From: Coprococcus_C sp934318045
GTDB lineage: Bacteria; Bacillota; Clostridia; Lachnospirales; Lachnospiraceae
DNA: 64,000 bases
Assembly (NCBI GenBank): GCA_934318045.1
Contig: CAKREY010000002.1
Location: 1-64,000 of the forward strand
Direction: 5' to 3'
Positions 26,095 to 35,219 of the stretch are shown piece after piece. The translations under genes and the position numbers were made by a program. The notes beneath the pieces were generated by a model. The model had not been told where the DNA came from. It searched no databases and was given only the letters and a program-made list of their open reading frames with translations. Every line of letters begins with the position of its first letter. Position 1 is the stretch's first letter.

Positions 26095-26913
26095 TCAGAC
26101 GTTTTCCTGTATCTTCCATCCATGGTCGATTGGCCCACTCCCTCTGCCGAGATCAAGACCTGACGAAAGTGCGCCACTAAGATAACTTTTGGCATAGCTG
26201 ATACTCTGCGCAACCGAATATCCTTTTGCCAGTCCACACGCAATCGCAGAGGATAAAGTACATCCGGTACCATGTGTATTCGGATTGTCGATGCGTGAAC
26301 CGTGGAACCAGACCACTTCGGTTCCAACTAACACATCACTCGCATCCTCAACTGCATGTCCGCCCTTGATCAGCACCTGGGAATGAAATCTGTCATACAG
26401 GCATCTTCCCGCCTGTTCCATATCCGCTTTGGACTGGATGGTCATTCCGGTAAGCAGTTCTGCTTCCGGGATATTCGGCGTAATCAGTGTCGCAAGCGGA
26501 AGAAGCATCTTCGTCAGACAGGAAATCGCATCTTCCTTTAACAATCTGCTTCCGCTCGTCGCAACCATCACCGGATCCACAACTATATTTTCCGCATGCC
26601 AATCATTCAATGCTTCTGCAATCGTTTTTATCAGGGCTTTATCGGATACCATGCCAATCTTCACAGCTTTCGGCGGAATATCCAAAAACACTGCGTCAAT
26701 CTGCTTCCGCAGAAATTCCGGTGTCACATCCATAATACCGGTAACTCCCATCGTGTTTTGCGCAGTCAGTGCTGTGATGGCTGACATACCATAGCAGTCA
26801 TTTGCAAGCATCGTCTTTAAATCTGCCTGTATACCCGCACCACCGGAGCTATCCGAACCAGCAATAGAAAGCACCGGAACAAGACTCCGATTGGTTAATT
26901 TCTTTTCATCCAT
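26095..26913 (-). CDS. thiD: Hydroxymethylpyrimidine/phosphomethylpyrimidine kinase
   Basis: A 272-residue ribokinase-fold kinase that phosphorylates HMP and HMP-P for thiamine synthesis or salvage. Seen: VLSIAGSDSSGGAGIQADLKT (substrate loop), CYGMSAITALTAQN, VVDPVMVATSGSRLL, LITPNIPEAELLTG, and the catalytic/anion-hole DNPNTHGTGCTLSSAIA. ATG 26913 has AAGGAG upstream. It precedes the thiE-HAD gene by 80 bases; together they cover two steps of the pathway while thiM, thiC and thiG are absent from the window. I see no TPP riboswitch in the short upstream gap, which is filled by the fabZ terminator. Confidence 0.94.
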   Translation of the reverse strand: MDEKKLTNRSLVPVLSIAGSDSSGGAGIQADLKTMLANDCYGMSAITALTAQNTMGVTGIMDVTPEFLRKQIDAVFLDIPPKAVKIGMVSDKALIKTIAEALNDWHAENIVVDPVMVATSGSRLLKEDAISCLTKMLLPLATLITPNIPEAELLTGMTIQSKADMEQAGRCLYDRFHSQVLIKGGHAVEDASDVLVGTEVVWFHGSRIDNPNTHGTGCTLSSAIACGLAKGYSVAQSISYAKSYLSGALSSGLDLGRGSGPIDHGWKIQENV

Positions 26914-26930
26914 CTATTATTTTACTCCTT

Positions 26931-26957
26931 AAAAAATAGAGCTGTCAATGACAGCCC
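26931..26957 (-). terminator. Terminator after fabZ
   Basis: Minus-strand stem GGGCTGTC (26957-26950) with GACAGCTC (26946-26939), three-base loop, one wobble, followed by TATTTTTT (26938-26931). It closes the fatty-acid operon; thiD would then be read from its own promoter or by read-through. Confidence 0.75.
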
Positions 26958-26973
26958 TATTATTATACACGAT

Positions 26974-27402
26974 TTATGCGCCTACGACAAATGTAAGTTC
27001 TGCCGTCACGGCAACTTTTCCATCTACCTTTGCGACAGCCTTTCCGGAACCGATCGGTCCCTTCTGGTCTATAATCTCGCATTCCATCTCGATTACATCG
27101 CCCGGCGTGATCTGTTTCTTGAATCTCGCATTCTTGATGCCACCGAAAAACGCTGTTTTTCCTTTGTGCTCTTCCTCGGACAAAATTGCTATCGCACCAA
27201 CCTGTGCGAGCGCCTCGATCACGAGTACGCCCGGCATGACATGCTGTGTTGGAAAATGTCCCAGAAACTGCATCTCATTCACAGATACGCATTTTACACC
27301 CTTCGCCCATTTGCCCGGTTCAAAATCTGTGATTCGGTCAACTAACTGGAACGGATAACGATGTGGCAAAATCTCCTGTATCTGATTTGAATTTAATTCC
27401 AT
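26974..27402 (-). CDS. fabZ: 3-hydroxyacyl-ACP dehydratase FabZ
   Basis: A 142-residue hotdog-fold dehydratase of fatty-acid elongation. Family signature: ILPHRYPFQLVDRI with the catalytic His, then GHFPTQHVMPGVLVIEALAQ with the catalytic Glu. KNARFKKQITPGDVIEMECE is the substrate-tunnel segment. ATG 27402 has AAGGAG nine bases upstream. Last gene of the accD-accA-fabH-fabK-fabD-fabG-fabF-fabZ run, 23 bases after fabF, and followed by a terminator. Confidence 0.96.
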   Translation of the reverse strand: MELNSNQIQEILPHRYPFQLVDRITDFEPGKWAKGVKCVSVNEMQFLGHFPTQHVMPGVLVIEALAQVGAIAILSEEEHKGKTAFFGGIKNARFKKQITPGDVIEMECEIIDQKGPIGSGKAVAKVDGKVAVTAELTFVVGA

Positions 27403-27425
27403 CTTCTTCTCCTTTGTCCTGCAAT

Positions 27426-28664
27426 CTAAGCCTCAAACTTCTTCAGCAGAATACTTGCGTTGTGTCCGCCAAATCCAAGAGAGTTTGAAAGCGCATATTC
27501 TACCTGTACATTTCTGCCTTCATTTGGAACGATATCCAGATCACATTCTTCATCCGGCACCTGATAGTTAATCGTTGCAGGAATAAATCCATCATGCAAT
27601 GCAAGAGTTGTAATAACCGCTTCTACCGCGCCACTACCGCCAAGCAGATGTCCGGTCATAGACTTTGTAGAGCTTACCATCAGCTTATATGCATGCTCAC
27701 CAAATGTTGTCTTGATTGCCATTGTCTCACCTGCATCATTTAAGTGTGTGGATGTACCATGTGCATTGATATAGCCAACCTGCTCCGGCTTGATTCCTGC
27801 ATCCTTTACTGCCATTGCCATACACGCTGCTCCACCTGATCCATCCGGACATGGGGCTGTGATATGATAGGCATCACAAGTTGCACCGTATCCGACAACC
27901 TCGCCGAGGATTTCCGCACCACGCGCCTTCGCATGCTCATACTCTTCTAATACAAGGGCACCGGCACCTTCACCCATGACGAATCCGGCACGCTCCTTAT
28001 CAAACGGAATCGAAGCACGATTCTTATCCGTTGTTGTATTTAATGCCTGCATCGCTGTAAATCCACCGATTGCCATATCCGTGATTGCTGCCTCAGAACC
28101 GCCACAGATCATGACATCTGCATATCCATCACGAATATAATGGAAACTGTCACCAACTGCATTATTGCCGGATGCACAGGCAGTTACAACGCAGGTACAG
28201 ATACCTTTAAATCCAAAACGGATTGCAATATTTCCGGCACCCATATTTGCGATTGTCATTGGAATATAAAATGGGGAAATCTTATCAAATCCGCGTCTCT
28301 CGCCAGTCTGGTAGTTCTTCTCAGTAACTTCCATGCCGCCGATACCGCTGGAGAAGATGACTCCACAGCGTTCCGCATCTTCCTTCTCCATATCCAATCC
28401 ACTCTGCTTGAATGCCTCATCGGCTGCAACAACTGCGTACTGTGCATAACGGTCCATACGTCTGGCATCCTTCTTGTCGATCACAGCTGTTACATCCAGA
28501 TCCTTTACCTCTCCGGCAAGCTTCACTGCATGATTCGTCGTATCAATTCTTGTAATCTCATCAATTCCGCAGACACCTTTTTTTACATTTTCCCATGTGG
28601 TCTCTACGTTATTTCCCAAAGGGTTTACAGTTCCTAAACCTGTAATCACAACTCTTCTGCTCAT
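27426..28664 (-). CDS. fabF: 3-oxoacyl-ACP synthase II
   Basis: A 412-residue condensing enzyme that extends acyl-ACP with malonyl-ACP. The catalytic triad is visible: Cys in CTCVVTACASGNNAVGD, His in INAHGTSTHLNDAGE, and His in STKSMTGHLLGGSGAVE. The N-terminal RRVVITGLGTVNPLGNN is the family start. The frame extends upstream into fabG, but ATG 28664 with GGAGGG six bases ahead is the real start. Its reading begins 10 bases after the fabG stop. Normal length. Confidence 0.96.
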   Translation of the reverse strand: MSRRVVITGLGTVNPLGNNVETTWENVKKGVCGIDEITRIDTTNHAVKLAGEVKDLDVTAVIDKKDARRMDRYAQYAVVAADEAFKQSGLDMEKEDAERCGVIFSSGIGGMEVTEKNYQTGERRGFDKISPFYIPMTIANMGAGNIAIRFGFKGICTCVVTACASGNNAVGDSFHYIRDGYADVMICGGSEAAITDMAIGGFTAMQALNTTTDKNRASIPFDKERAGFVMGEGAGALVLEEYEHAKARGAEILGEVVGYGATCDAYHITAPCPDGSGGAACMAMAVKDAGIKPEQVGYINAHGTSTHLNDAGETMAIKTTFGEHAYKLMVSSTKSMTGHLLGGSGAVEAVITTLALHDGFIPATINYQVPDEECDLDIVPNEGRNVQVEYALSNSLGFGGHNASILLKKFEA

Positions 28665-28674
28665 TTTTTCCCTC

Positions 28675-29418
28675 CTACATTGCCATACCGCCATCTACAC
28701 AGATGACCTGACCGGTAATATAACTTGCATCATCACTTGCTAAAAACCGGACAAGATTTGCAACATCTTCTACCTTGCCAAGCTTCTTCATCGGAATACT
28801 CTTTAAGTTCTCTTCCACAACAGCCTCCGGTAGCTTTGCTGTCATATCTGTCTCAATAAATCCTGGTGCCACCGCATTCACGGTAATGCCACGGGAACCG
28901 ATCTCCTTCGCAACGGATTTTGTCATACCAATCAGTCCTGCCTTGCTGGATGCGTAGTTGACCTGTCCGGCATTTCCACGGACACCGACCACGCTGCTGA
29001 TGTTGATGATATGTCCGTGCTTCTGCTTGAGCATAATCTTCGATACATGCTTGATGCACAAAAATGCACCCTTTAAGTTCGTATCAATGACCTGCTCGAA
29101 ATCTTCCTCTGTCATCTTCAGCATCAGATTATCCTTCGTGATACCTGCATTGTTCACTAAGATATCAATACTTCCATATTCTTCCTTTACCTTTGCTACA
29201 AGTGCCTGAACATCTTCATTTTTTGCAACATCCGCCTGAATCGCAGATGCCTTTACACCATATGTCTCACACAACTTTACTGTCTCTTCGGCACCGGCTA
29301 CGCCATGTGCATAACAAGTTACGACATTGGCACCTGCCTGTGCAAGTGCAACACAGATTGCACGTCCGATTCCACGGCTGCCGCCTGTGACAATGGCTGT
29401 TTTATTCTCTAATGTCAT
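28675..29418 (-). CDS. fabG: 3-oxoacyl-ACP reductase
   Basis: A 247-residue short-chain dehydrogenase that reduces 3-oxoacyl-ACP with NADPH. Cofactor loop TGGSRGIGRAI, NNAGITKDN, and the catalytic Ser (NISSVVGVRG), Tyr-x-x-x-Lys (YASSKAGLIG) are all present. AVAPGFIETDM and ITGQVICVDGGMAM at the C-terminus match FabG closely. ATG 29418 has GGAGG five bases upstream; the earlier ATG at 29430 lies on that site itself. Confidence 0.96.
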   Translation of the reverse strand: MTLENKTAIVTGGSRGIGRAICVALAQAGANVVTCYAHGVAGAEETVKLCETYGVKASAIQADVAKNEDVQALVAKVKEEYGSIDILVNNAGITKDNLMLKMTEEDFEQVIDTNLKGAFLCIKHVSKIMLKQKHGHIINISSVVGVRGNAGQVNYASSKAGLIGMTKSVAKEIGSRGITVNAVAPGFIETDMTAKLPEAVVEENLKSIPMKKLGKVEDVANLVRFLASDDASYITGQVICVDGGMAM

Positions 29419-29484
29419 AGATTCCTCCATCTTTTATTACCACAACGCGAAGTACAATGACCTGCACGTATATCCGCGTACCGC

Positions 29485-30429
29485 TTATTTCCCAAGTGCT
29501 TCAAGCACCGCATTTAATGAATCAATATCTTCTACAGAATACGTAGCAAAGCTGCGGTCGATCTTCTTCACGAATCCGGAAAGTGTCTTTCCCGGACCAA
29601 CCTCGATGAAAGTGTCGACACCCTGCTCAATCATATACTTAATAGAATCCTCAAAATATACACTGCTCTGTACCTGTGTCTCGAGCATCTGAGGAATTGT
29701 CTTATCTGCTGCAAGCTCCTTACCGGTTGCATTAAACAGTACCGGGAACTTCATCTCTCCGAAATGCTCGTTCTTAAAACGCTCCGCAAGCTTATCCCCC
29801 GCCGGCTTCATCAAGGATGTATGGAATGGTCCGCTGACTGCGACAGGCACGATTCTTCTTGCACCCTTCTCCATCATCAGTTCTCCGGCTCTTGTGATAA
29901 CCGGTGTATCACCGGATACAGTTACCTGAACCGGTGTGTTATAGTTTGCAACCTCAGCGATATGGAACTCACTGTCTGCAAATTCATCCTCAGCCTGCTT
30001 GCAGCATGCCTTAATAGTATCACGGTCGAGACTCATAACAGCGATCATACCGGTATCTCTGCCGGTAACTGCCTCTTCCATCGCTTTACCACGGTATGCA
30101 ACAAGATTGATTACCTGCTGTTCCTCGAATACACCTGCCGCATACAACGCAGAATACTCACCAAGCGAAAGTCCGGCTGCAATCTCCGGTACGATGCCCT
30201 TTGCTGCAAGAATCTTTGTCACGCCAACCGCAAAGGCTACCATACATGGCTGTGTGTATCTTGTCTGTCCAAGCTTCTCGATTGGACCGTCAAAACAACA
30301 CTCCTTCACATCAAAATCCAGCTTTACATTGTCAAATACTTCGCGGAACTCCGGATATGCCTCATAGAGATCTTTTCCCATTCCGACATGTTGTGCACCC
30401 TGGCCAGCATATAAAAAACCGATTTTCAT
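29485..30429 (-). CDS. fabD: Malonyl-CoA:ACP transacylase
   Basis: A 314-residue acyltransferase that loads malonyl groups onto ACP. FLYAGQGAQHVGMG is the oxyanion-forming start, AGLSLGEYSALYAAG carries the nucleophile Ser in GLSLG, and VSGPFHTSLMKPA has the catalytic His; EVGPGKTLSGFVKKI closes the domain. ATG 30429 is five bases after CAGGAGG; the longer frame start at 30453 lacks a site. It lies between fabK and fabG in the operon. Confidence 0.96.
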   Translation of the reverse strand: MKIGFLYAGQGAQHVGMGKDLYEAYPEFREVFDNVKLDFDVKECCFDGPIEKLGQTRYTQPCMVAFAVGVTKILAAKGIVPEIAAGLSLGEYSALYAAGVFEEQQVINLVAYRGKAMEEAVTGRDTGMIAVMSLDRDTIKACCKQAEDEFADSEFHIAEVANYNTPVQVTVSGDTPVITRAGELMMEKGARRIVPVAVSGPFHTSLMKPAGDKLAERFKNEHFGEMKFPVLFNATGKELAADKTIPQMLETQVQSSVYFEDSIKYMIEQGVDTFIEVGPGKTLSGFVKKIDRSFATYSVEDIDSLNAVLEALGK

Positions 30430-30483
30430 AATTTCCTCCTGCTTATCTTTCACAATTCTGACTAATTCAGATTCATATTTTTA

Positions 30484-31419
30484 TTAGATTCCCTCCTTTG
30501 CAAGCTTTGCAAGCTCTGCAACGGAATCATCATACAGTCCCTTCAAAATCTCTGCTACCGGCTTGATCTCCTTTACAAGACCGCACACCTGACCAGCCAT
30601 CAGGGAACCATTCTTTGTATCGCCATCTAAGACAGCCTTACGGAGAGAACCAAGAGTAAGCTGCTCTAACTCTTCTCTTGGAACGCCCTTGCCTTCCATC
30701 TTCAGATATTCACGCGCCATCTGGTTTTTGATCACACGTACCGGAGCACCACTGGATCTTCCAGTCACCGCTGTACCATTGTCCTTCGCCTTGATAACTG
30801 CCTCTTTATAATTGATATGAATCGGGCACTCTTCACTGGCAAGTAATACAGTTCCGATCTGTACGCCGATTGCGCCAAGTGCAAATGCAGCAACCATACC
30901 TCTGCCATCTGCGATACCACCGGCTGCGATAACCGGGATATTGACTGCATCAACAACCATCGGTACAAGTGTCATTGTTGTCATCTCACCGACATGTCCG
31001 CCACTCTCGCCGCCTTCCGCGATCAGGGCATCTACACCCATACGCTCCATACGCTTTGCAAGAGCCACACCGCTGACAACCGGAATCACCTTTGTGCCAA
31101 CCGCTTTCCAGTCCGCCACATATTTCTCCGGACTTCCGGCTCCGGTTGTGATCACATCTACCTTCTCCTCGACCAGCATCTTCGCGATATTGTCGACATC
31201 CGGATTCATCAGCATCAGATTTACACCGAACGGCTTGTCTGTCAAAGCACGGCACTTCTTAATCTCCTCACGGATACGCTCTGCGTCAAATCCACCGGAT
31301 GCAATCAGTCCGAGTCCACCGGCATTGCTGACAGCGGCCGCAAACTCGCCAAGTGCGATATTCGCCATTCCACCCTGAATAATCGGATACTTGATTCCAA
31401 GGAATTCATTTAATCTCAT
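30484..31419 (-). CDS. fabK: Enoyl-ACP reductase II, FMN-dependent
   Basis: A 311-residue FMN TIM-barrel enoyl reductase (FabK type, nitronate-monooxygenase-like superfamily), the last step of each elongation cycle. IIQGGMANIALGEFAAAVSNAGGLG is the N-terminal signature. EGGESGGHVGEMTTMTLVP includes the active His region. IPVIAAGGIADGRGM and FALGAIGVQIGTVLLAS bind the FMN phosphate. No fabI or fabL is in the window. The true start is ATG 31419, with GAGGAGG about seven bases upstream, within a longer GTG-started frame. Position next to fabD and fabH favours FabK over nitronate monooxygenase. Confidence 0.94.
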   Translation of the reverse strand: MRLNEFLGIKYPIIQGGMANIALGEFAAAVSNAGGLGLIASGGFDAERIREEIKKCRALTDKPFGVNLMLMNPDVDNIAKMLVEEKVDVITTGAGSPEKYVADWKAVGTKVIPVVSGVALAKRMERMGVDALIAEGGESGGHVGEMTTMTLVPMVVDAVNIPVIAAGGIADGRGMVAAFALGAIGVQIGTVLLASEECPIHINYKEAVIKAKDNGTAVTGRSSGAPVRVIKNQMAREYLKMEGKGVPREELEQLTLGSLRKAVLDGDTKNGSLMAGQVCGLVKEIKPVAEILKGLYDDSVAELAKLAKEGI

Positions 31420-31512
31420 CTTTATCCTCCTCACACTATGCCCAATTTTCTATTTCATAATTGTGCTACGAATAAGCACAGTAGCTTCTATAATTGATCT
31501 GAACAAATTTTA

Positions 31513-32454
31513 TCAAAATTCCAGATACGCACCGCCCCAGGTAAGACCGCCGCCAAATCCTACGCAGATCATCTTCATGCCCGGTTTGATCATACCCTTC
31601 TGGTTCATCTCGGAAAGTGCAATTGGAATACTCGCAGAACTTGTATTTCCATACTCATCCAGATTGATATAAAACTTGTCCATGCTCTGTTTACATTTCT
31701 TTGCCACAGACTCAATGATACGCTTATTCGCCTGATGACAGACATACAAATCAATATCATCCGCTGTCACACCAGCCTTATCTAAAAGCTGCATGACGGT
31801 CTTTGGAACCGTGCTGACTGCAAACTTAAATACTTCACTTCCAAGCATGCTGACATGACGAGGCTGTAAATCCTCGTTGCTGCACTCAAGGACAGAATCA
31901 TCCCCCTTTGCGCCAAGAATTCCGAAATACCGGTGTGTATCCGAAAGCTCGATAACGGCAGCACCCGCACCGTCTCCAAACAGAATACAAGTATTTCTGT
32001 CATTCATATCCAGAATCTTGGATAAGGTCTCACTACCGATAACCACGCCATATTTCTTGTCACTCTGAAGCAACATACCTCTTGCAATCTGTACACCATA
32101 CATAAATCCCGAGCATGCTGCATTGATATCAAAACAAGGAATATCCTGTGGAAGTTCTAATTCCTTTTGTACCATACATGCCATCGAAGGTGTCATATGA
32201 TCCGGACGGATCGTCGCTACAATCACAACACCGATCTCAGACTTGTCAATGCCGGCATCCTCGATTGCCATCTTTGCAGCAGCAATCGCCATATCCTGAT
32301 TCTTCTCTTCGGTGATAAAATGTCTTCTGCGGATACCGGTACGGCTGGAGATCCACTCATCATTTGTATCTACAATCTTACTTAAATCATCATTTGTCAC
32401 TACGTGTTCCGGGGCATAATGTCCCATACCTACAATATGTAAGCCTTCTTTCAT
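31513..32454 (-). CDS. fabH: 3-oxoacyl-ACP synthase III
   Basis: A 313-residue initiating condensing enzyme that joins acyl-CoA to malonyl-ACP. The Cys-His-Asn triad is visible: Cys in NAACSGFMYG, His in VCHQANKRI, Asn in EYGNTSSASIP. ISSRTGIRRRHF is the substrate-tunnel signature and GFGGGLTWG the C-terminal one. ATG 32454 has AGAGGA eight bases upstream; the frame extends nine codons further without a better site. It is separated from fabK by 93 bases containing a small TGTGCT/AGCACA hairpin of unclear role. Confidence 0.95.
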   Translation of the reverse strand: MKEGLHIVGMGHYAPEHVVTNDDLSKIVDTNDEWISSRTGIRRRHFITEEKNQDMAIAAAKMAIEDAGIDKSEIGVVIVATIRPDHMTPSMACMVQKELELPQDIPCFDINAACSGFMYGVQIARGMLLQSDKKYGVVIGSETLSKILDMNDRNTCILFGDGAGAAVIELSDTHRYFGILGAKGDDSVLECSNEDLQPRHVSMLGSEVFKFAVSTVPKTVMQLLDKAGVTADDIDLYVCHQANKRIIESVAKKCKQSMDKFYINLDEYGNTSSASIPIALSEMNQKGMIKPGMKMICVGFGGGLTWGGAYLEF

Positions 32455-32501
32455 CTCGTCTTTCCTCTTACTCTCTGTCACTCTCTTTCTGCAGATTTCT
32501 C

Positions 32502-33443
32502 TTAGATTACATGCAGATATTTATTGTCGATCGTTCTGAATTTCTTATAACGGTGCTTCGCAACTTCATCCGGGTTCATCTTGATGTATTTGTCAAGCTC
32601 TTTCTTGATTGCACGATCAGTTGCCTTGAATACAACCTTATGATTCAGATGTGCACCGCCGATTGGCTCCGGAATGATATCATCGATTACGCCGAACTCT
32701 TTCAGATCCTGTGCGGTAAGCTTCATCATCTCCGCTGCTTCCTCGCTCCGCGAAGAATCCTTCCACAGAATCGAAGCATAACCTTCCGGGGAAAGAATGG
32801 AATACACCGCATTTTCAAGCATCAACACACTGTTTGCCACACCGATGGCAAGCGCCCCGCCGGAGCTTCCCTCTCCGGTTACAACTGCAATTACCGGCAC
32901 CTTCAGTGCACTCATCTTCGCAAGATTTACTGCAATGGCACTACCCTGTCCATTGTTCTCTGCTTCTAATCCCGGATACGCACCCGGTGTATCGATAAAT
33001 GTAATGATTGGTCTTCCGAACTTCTCTGCCTGCTTCATCAGACGCAGTGCTTTCCGGTAACCCTCCGGTCCCGGCATACCGAAATTACATTTCAAATTCT
33101 CTGCAAGATCATTTCCCTTACGATGTCCGATCACCGTTACAGGGATTCCATGATAGGTTGCAATACCTCCATAGATACTTGCATCCTCCTTGCCAAGTGC
33201 ATCCCCTTTTTGCTCGAAGAAATCATCAAAGATTGCATCGACATACTCCGTAATCTTCGGACGTTTCTTATGACGTGCCAGATATACCTTGTCATGACTG
33301 TTCAGATTTTTACACATATGTATCAGATCATGACGTTCCCGCTTCAGGACATAAACCTTTGCCTCGTCTACCAGATCACTTGACATGATCTCTTCGATTT
33401 CTTTATCGATTTCTGCAATTCTCTCATCTATCTCTTTAATCAT
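32502..33443 (-). CDS. accA: Acetyl-CoA carboxylase carboxyltransferase, alpha subunit
   Basis: A 313-residue alpha subunit that with AccD transfers CO2 from carboxybiotin to acetyl-CoA. An N-terminal coiled helix (KEIDERIAEIDKEIEEI) precedes the crotonase-fold core: VTVIGHRKGND, FIDTPGAYPGLEAENNGQ, and GEGSSGGALAIGVAN form the two oxyanion holes. SPEGYASILWKD and a C-terminal KFRTIDNKYLHVI close it. ATG 33443 follows accD by two bases, with GAAGGA upstream. Normal length. Confidence 0.96.
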   Translation of the reverse strand: MIKEIDERIAEIDKEIEEIMSSDLVDEAKVYVLKRERHDLIHMCKNLNSHDKVYLARHKKRPKITEYVDAIFDDFFEQKGDALGKEDASIYGGIATYHGIPVTVIGHRKGNDLAENLKCNFGMPGPEGYRKALRLMKQAEKFGRPIITFIDTPGAYPGLEAENNGQGSAIAVNLAKMSALKVPVIAVVTGEGSSGGALAIGVANSVLMLENAVYSILSPEGYASILWKDSSRSEEAAEMMKLTAQDLKEFGVIDDIIPEPIGGAHLNHKVVFKATDRAIKKELDKYIKMNPDEVAKHRYKKFRTIDNKYLHVI

Positions 33444-33445
33444 GA

Positions 33446-34366
33446 TTATCTTCCTTTCTTCGCATGCAAACGTAAAATATGGGAGATGACTTCCCGCATC
33501 TTGTCTCTCGGCACAATCTGATCGACAAATCCATGTGCCATCTGAAACTCCGAACGCTGGAATCCATCCGGAAGCTTCTGACCGATCGTCTGCTCGATTA
33601 CACGCGGTCCGGCAAATCCGATCAAAGCATCCGGCTCTGCCAGTGTGATATCTCCTAATGTTGCGAAGCTGGCAGTTACGCCTCCGGTCGTCGGATGTGT
33701 CAGATATGAAATATATAATCCACCATGTTCACTGAACTTCTCGATTGCCGCACTCGTCTTCGCCATCTGCATCAGGGATAAAATTCCCTCCTGCATACGG
33801 GCCCCGCCACTTGCGGTAAATATAATAAGCGGAAGATGTTTTTTGTCTGCATATTCCACCGCATTCGTAACTTTCTCACCGACAGCCATACCCATACTTC
33901 CCATCAGAAACTTGCTACTCATGACAGCGATGACTGCTTCGTTTCCATCAATCTTACCAACGCCGGTATAGACTGCCTCTTCAAGTCCTGTCTTTTCCTG
34001 CAGACGCTCGATTTTCTCCTCATACTCCGGCATGTCTAACGGATTGGAAAATGCAACCTTACAGCGAAGCGGCTTAAACGTGCCCGGATCTACCAGCAGA
34101 CGCACACGCTTCTCTGCTGAAACCACATAATGATATCCACATGCGATACATACATTGTAGTTGTCCTTGATCGCAGACTTCTTAAACTCCTGTTTACACT
34201 TCGGACACACCGTTACTTCTTCCTCTGCAGTAACTGCTGTCTGCTCCGGTGCAGCCTCAGCTTCTGTTTTCGATGCGTCTTCTGCTACCTGTGTCTCTGT
34301 CTCAACCGCATTATTTCCCTCTGATTCCTCTTTCTTCCGAAATAAATTACTCACCTGAAATTTCAT
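33446..34366 (-). CDS. accD: Acetyl-CoA carboxylase carboxyltransferase, beta subunit
   Basis: A 306-residue beta subunit. The N-terminal 50 residues are an unusual Ala/Glu/Thr-rich stretch not typical of AccD. A zinc ribbon follows, VCPKCKQEF and VCIACGYH (CxxC x15 CxxC). The core has VMSSKFLMGSMGMAVGEK, FTASGGARMQEGILSLMQMAKT and AEPDALIGFAGPRVIEQTIG. ATG 34366 has GGAG seven bases upstream. First of the fatty-acid genes; the gap to rnhA shows no strong promoter, so the operon may begin with rnhA. Confidence 0.95.
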   Translation of the reverse strand: MKFQVSNLFRKKEESEGNNAVETETQVAEDASKTEAEAAPEQTAVTAEEEVTVCPKCKQEFKKSAIKDNYNVCIACGYHYVVSAEKRVRLLVDPGTFKPLRCKVAFSNPLDMPEYEEKIERLQEKTGLEEAVYTGVGKIDGNEAVIAVMSSKFLMGSMGMAVGEKVTNAVEYADKKHLPLIIFTASGGARMQEGILSLMQMAKTSAAIEKFSEHGGLYISYLTHPTTGGVTASFATLGDITLAEPDALIGFAGPRVIEQTIGQKLPDGFQRSEFQMAHGFVDQIVPRDKMREVISHILRLHAKKGR

Positions 34367-34420
34367 CTTTCATCTCCACTTTTCTTTATCTTTTTATCTT
34401 TATTTAACCTCTCGCGTACG

Positions 34421-35026
34421 CTATCCAGTGATACCGACTGCCTCCTTTGCAAGGCGATCTGCCTCTTCATTTCCTTCCACACCGGAATGCCCTTTTACCT
34501 TTATAAATGTGACACGGATCTTGTCCCGTACCTGCAGCATATAGTCGTAATATGCAATCGTTCCGGTCTTGTTCCGCTTCCAACCTCCGGTTGCCCACAT
34601 CTCGATTCCAAGATAATCATAATAAATCGCCAATTCTGGTAATCCTTTTTCCACTGCAAGCTTCACTGCCGCCATCGCGCCCAGTATCTCGCCTGCCACG
34701 TTACGCATGGATGCCATCTCCGGATCATCACCATGTCCCTGCAGGACATACCTCTCACCATGATCCATCAGAAATCCACCATACCCATATACCTGTGTGG
34801 CACTGTTGTAAGAACCATCCACAAACGCATATACCATATTCTCATCGGTATGCTTTGATTCTTCCGTCACACATTCTCCGCCTACAAATGCCTCCGCCTC
34901 CTGTCTCGTCGGAAAGCTCTTGTATATTGCTCCCGGAAACCCTTTCACAAGCGGTTCGCAGGCAGACCATGTTTCATATACTCCCGGTCGAACACCTCTT
35001 TTCACAGCATAAAATTTCTTTGCCAT
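34421..35026 (-). CDS. rnhA: Ribonuclease HI with N-terminal hybrid-binding domain
   Basis: A 201-residue RNase H that cuts RNA in RNA-DNA hybrids. The N-terminal domain (about 1-48, KKFYAVKRGVRPGVYETW, FPGAIYKSFPTRQEAEAFV) is the caulimovirus-viroplasmin/RNase H1 hybrid-binding fold. A short linker leads to the catalytic domain: VYAFVDGSYN (first Asp), AGEILGAMAAVKLAV (Glu), the second Asp in IYYDYLGIEMWATG, and KGHSGVEGNEEADRLAKEA with the last acidic residues. Single-copy essentiality cannot be judged. Divergent from the MATE gene. Confidence 0.93.
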   Translation of the reverse strand: MAKKFYAVKRGVRPGVYETWSACEPLVKGFPGAIYKSFPTRQEAEAFVGGECVTEESKHTDENMVYAFVDGSYNSATQVYGYGGFLMDHGERYVLQGHGDDPEMASMRNVAGEILGAMAAVKLAVEKGLPELAIYYDYLGIEMWATGGWKRNKTGTIAYYDYMLQVRDKIRVTFIKVKGHSGVEGNEEADRLAKEAVGITG

Positions 35027-35219
35027 TTCATTGCCTTTCTGACCTATCGTTATTCACAGTCTTTTATATTATAGTACATTTTCATAACAAATGCACTTCT
35101 TTTTTACTTTGCACGAAAAAAAGTGCACAAATCCGATCTTTTCATTGAATCTCGTTTCACCATATGTTAGCATATATATTTAGCTATTAAAATGATTACG
35201 AAGAATAAGGAGAACGATT

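Noticed and set aside
26914..26973. TPP riboswitch before thiD
   Set aside because: The gap is too short and holds only the fabZ terminator; no THI-box sequence seen.
29764..30414. Plus-strand 216-codon frame over fabD
   Set aside because: Antisense shadow of fabD.
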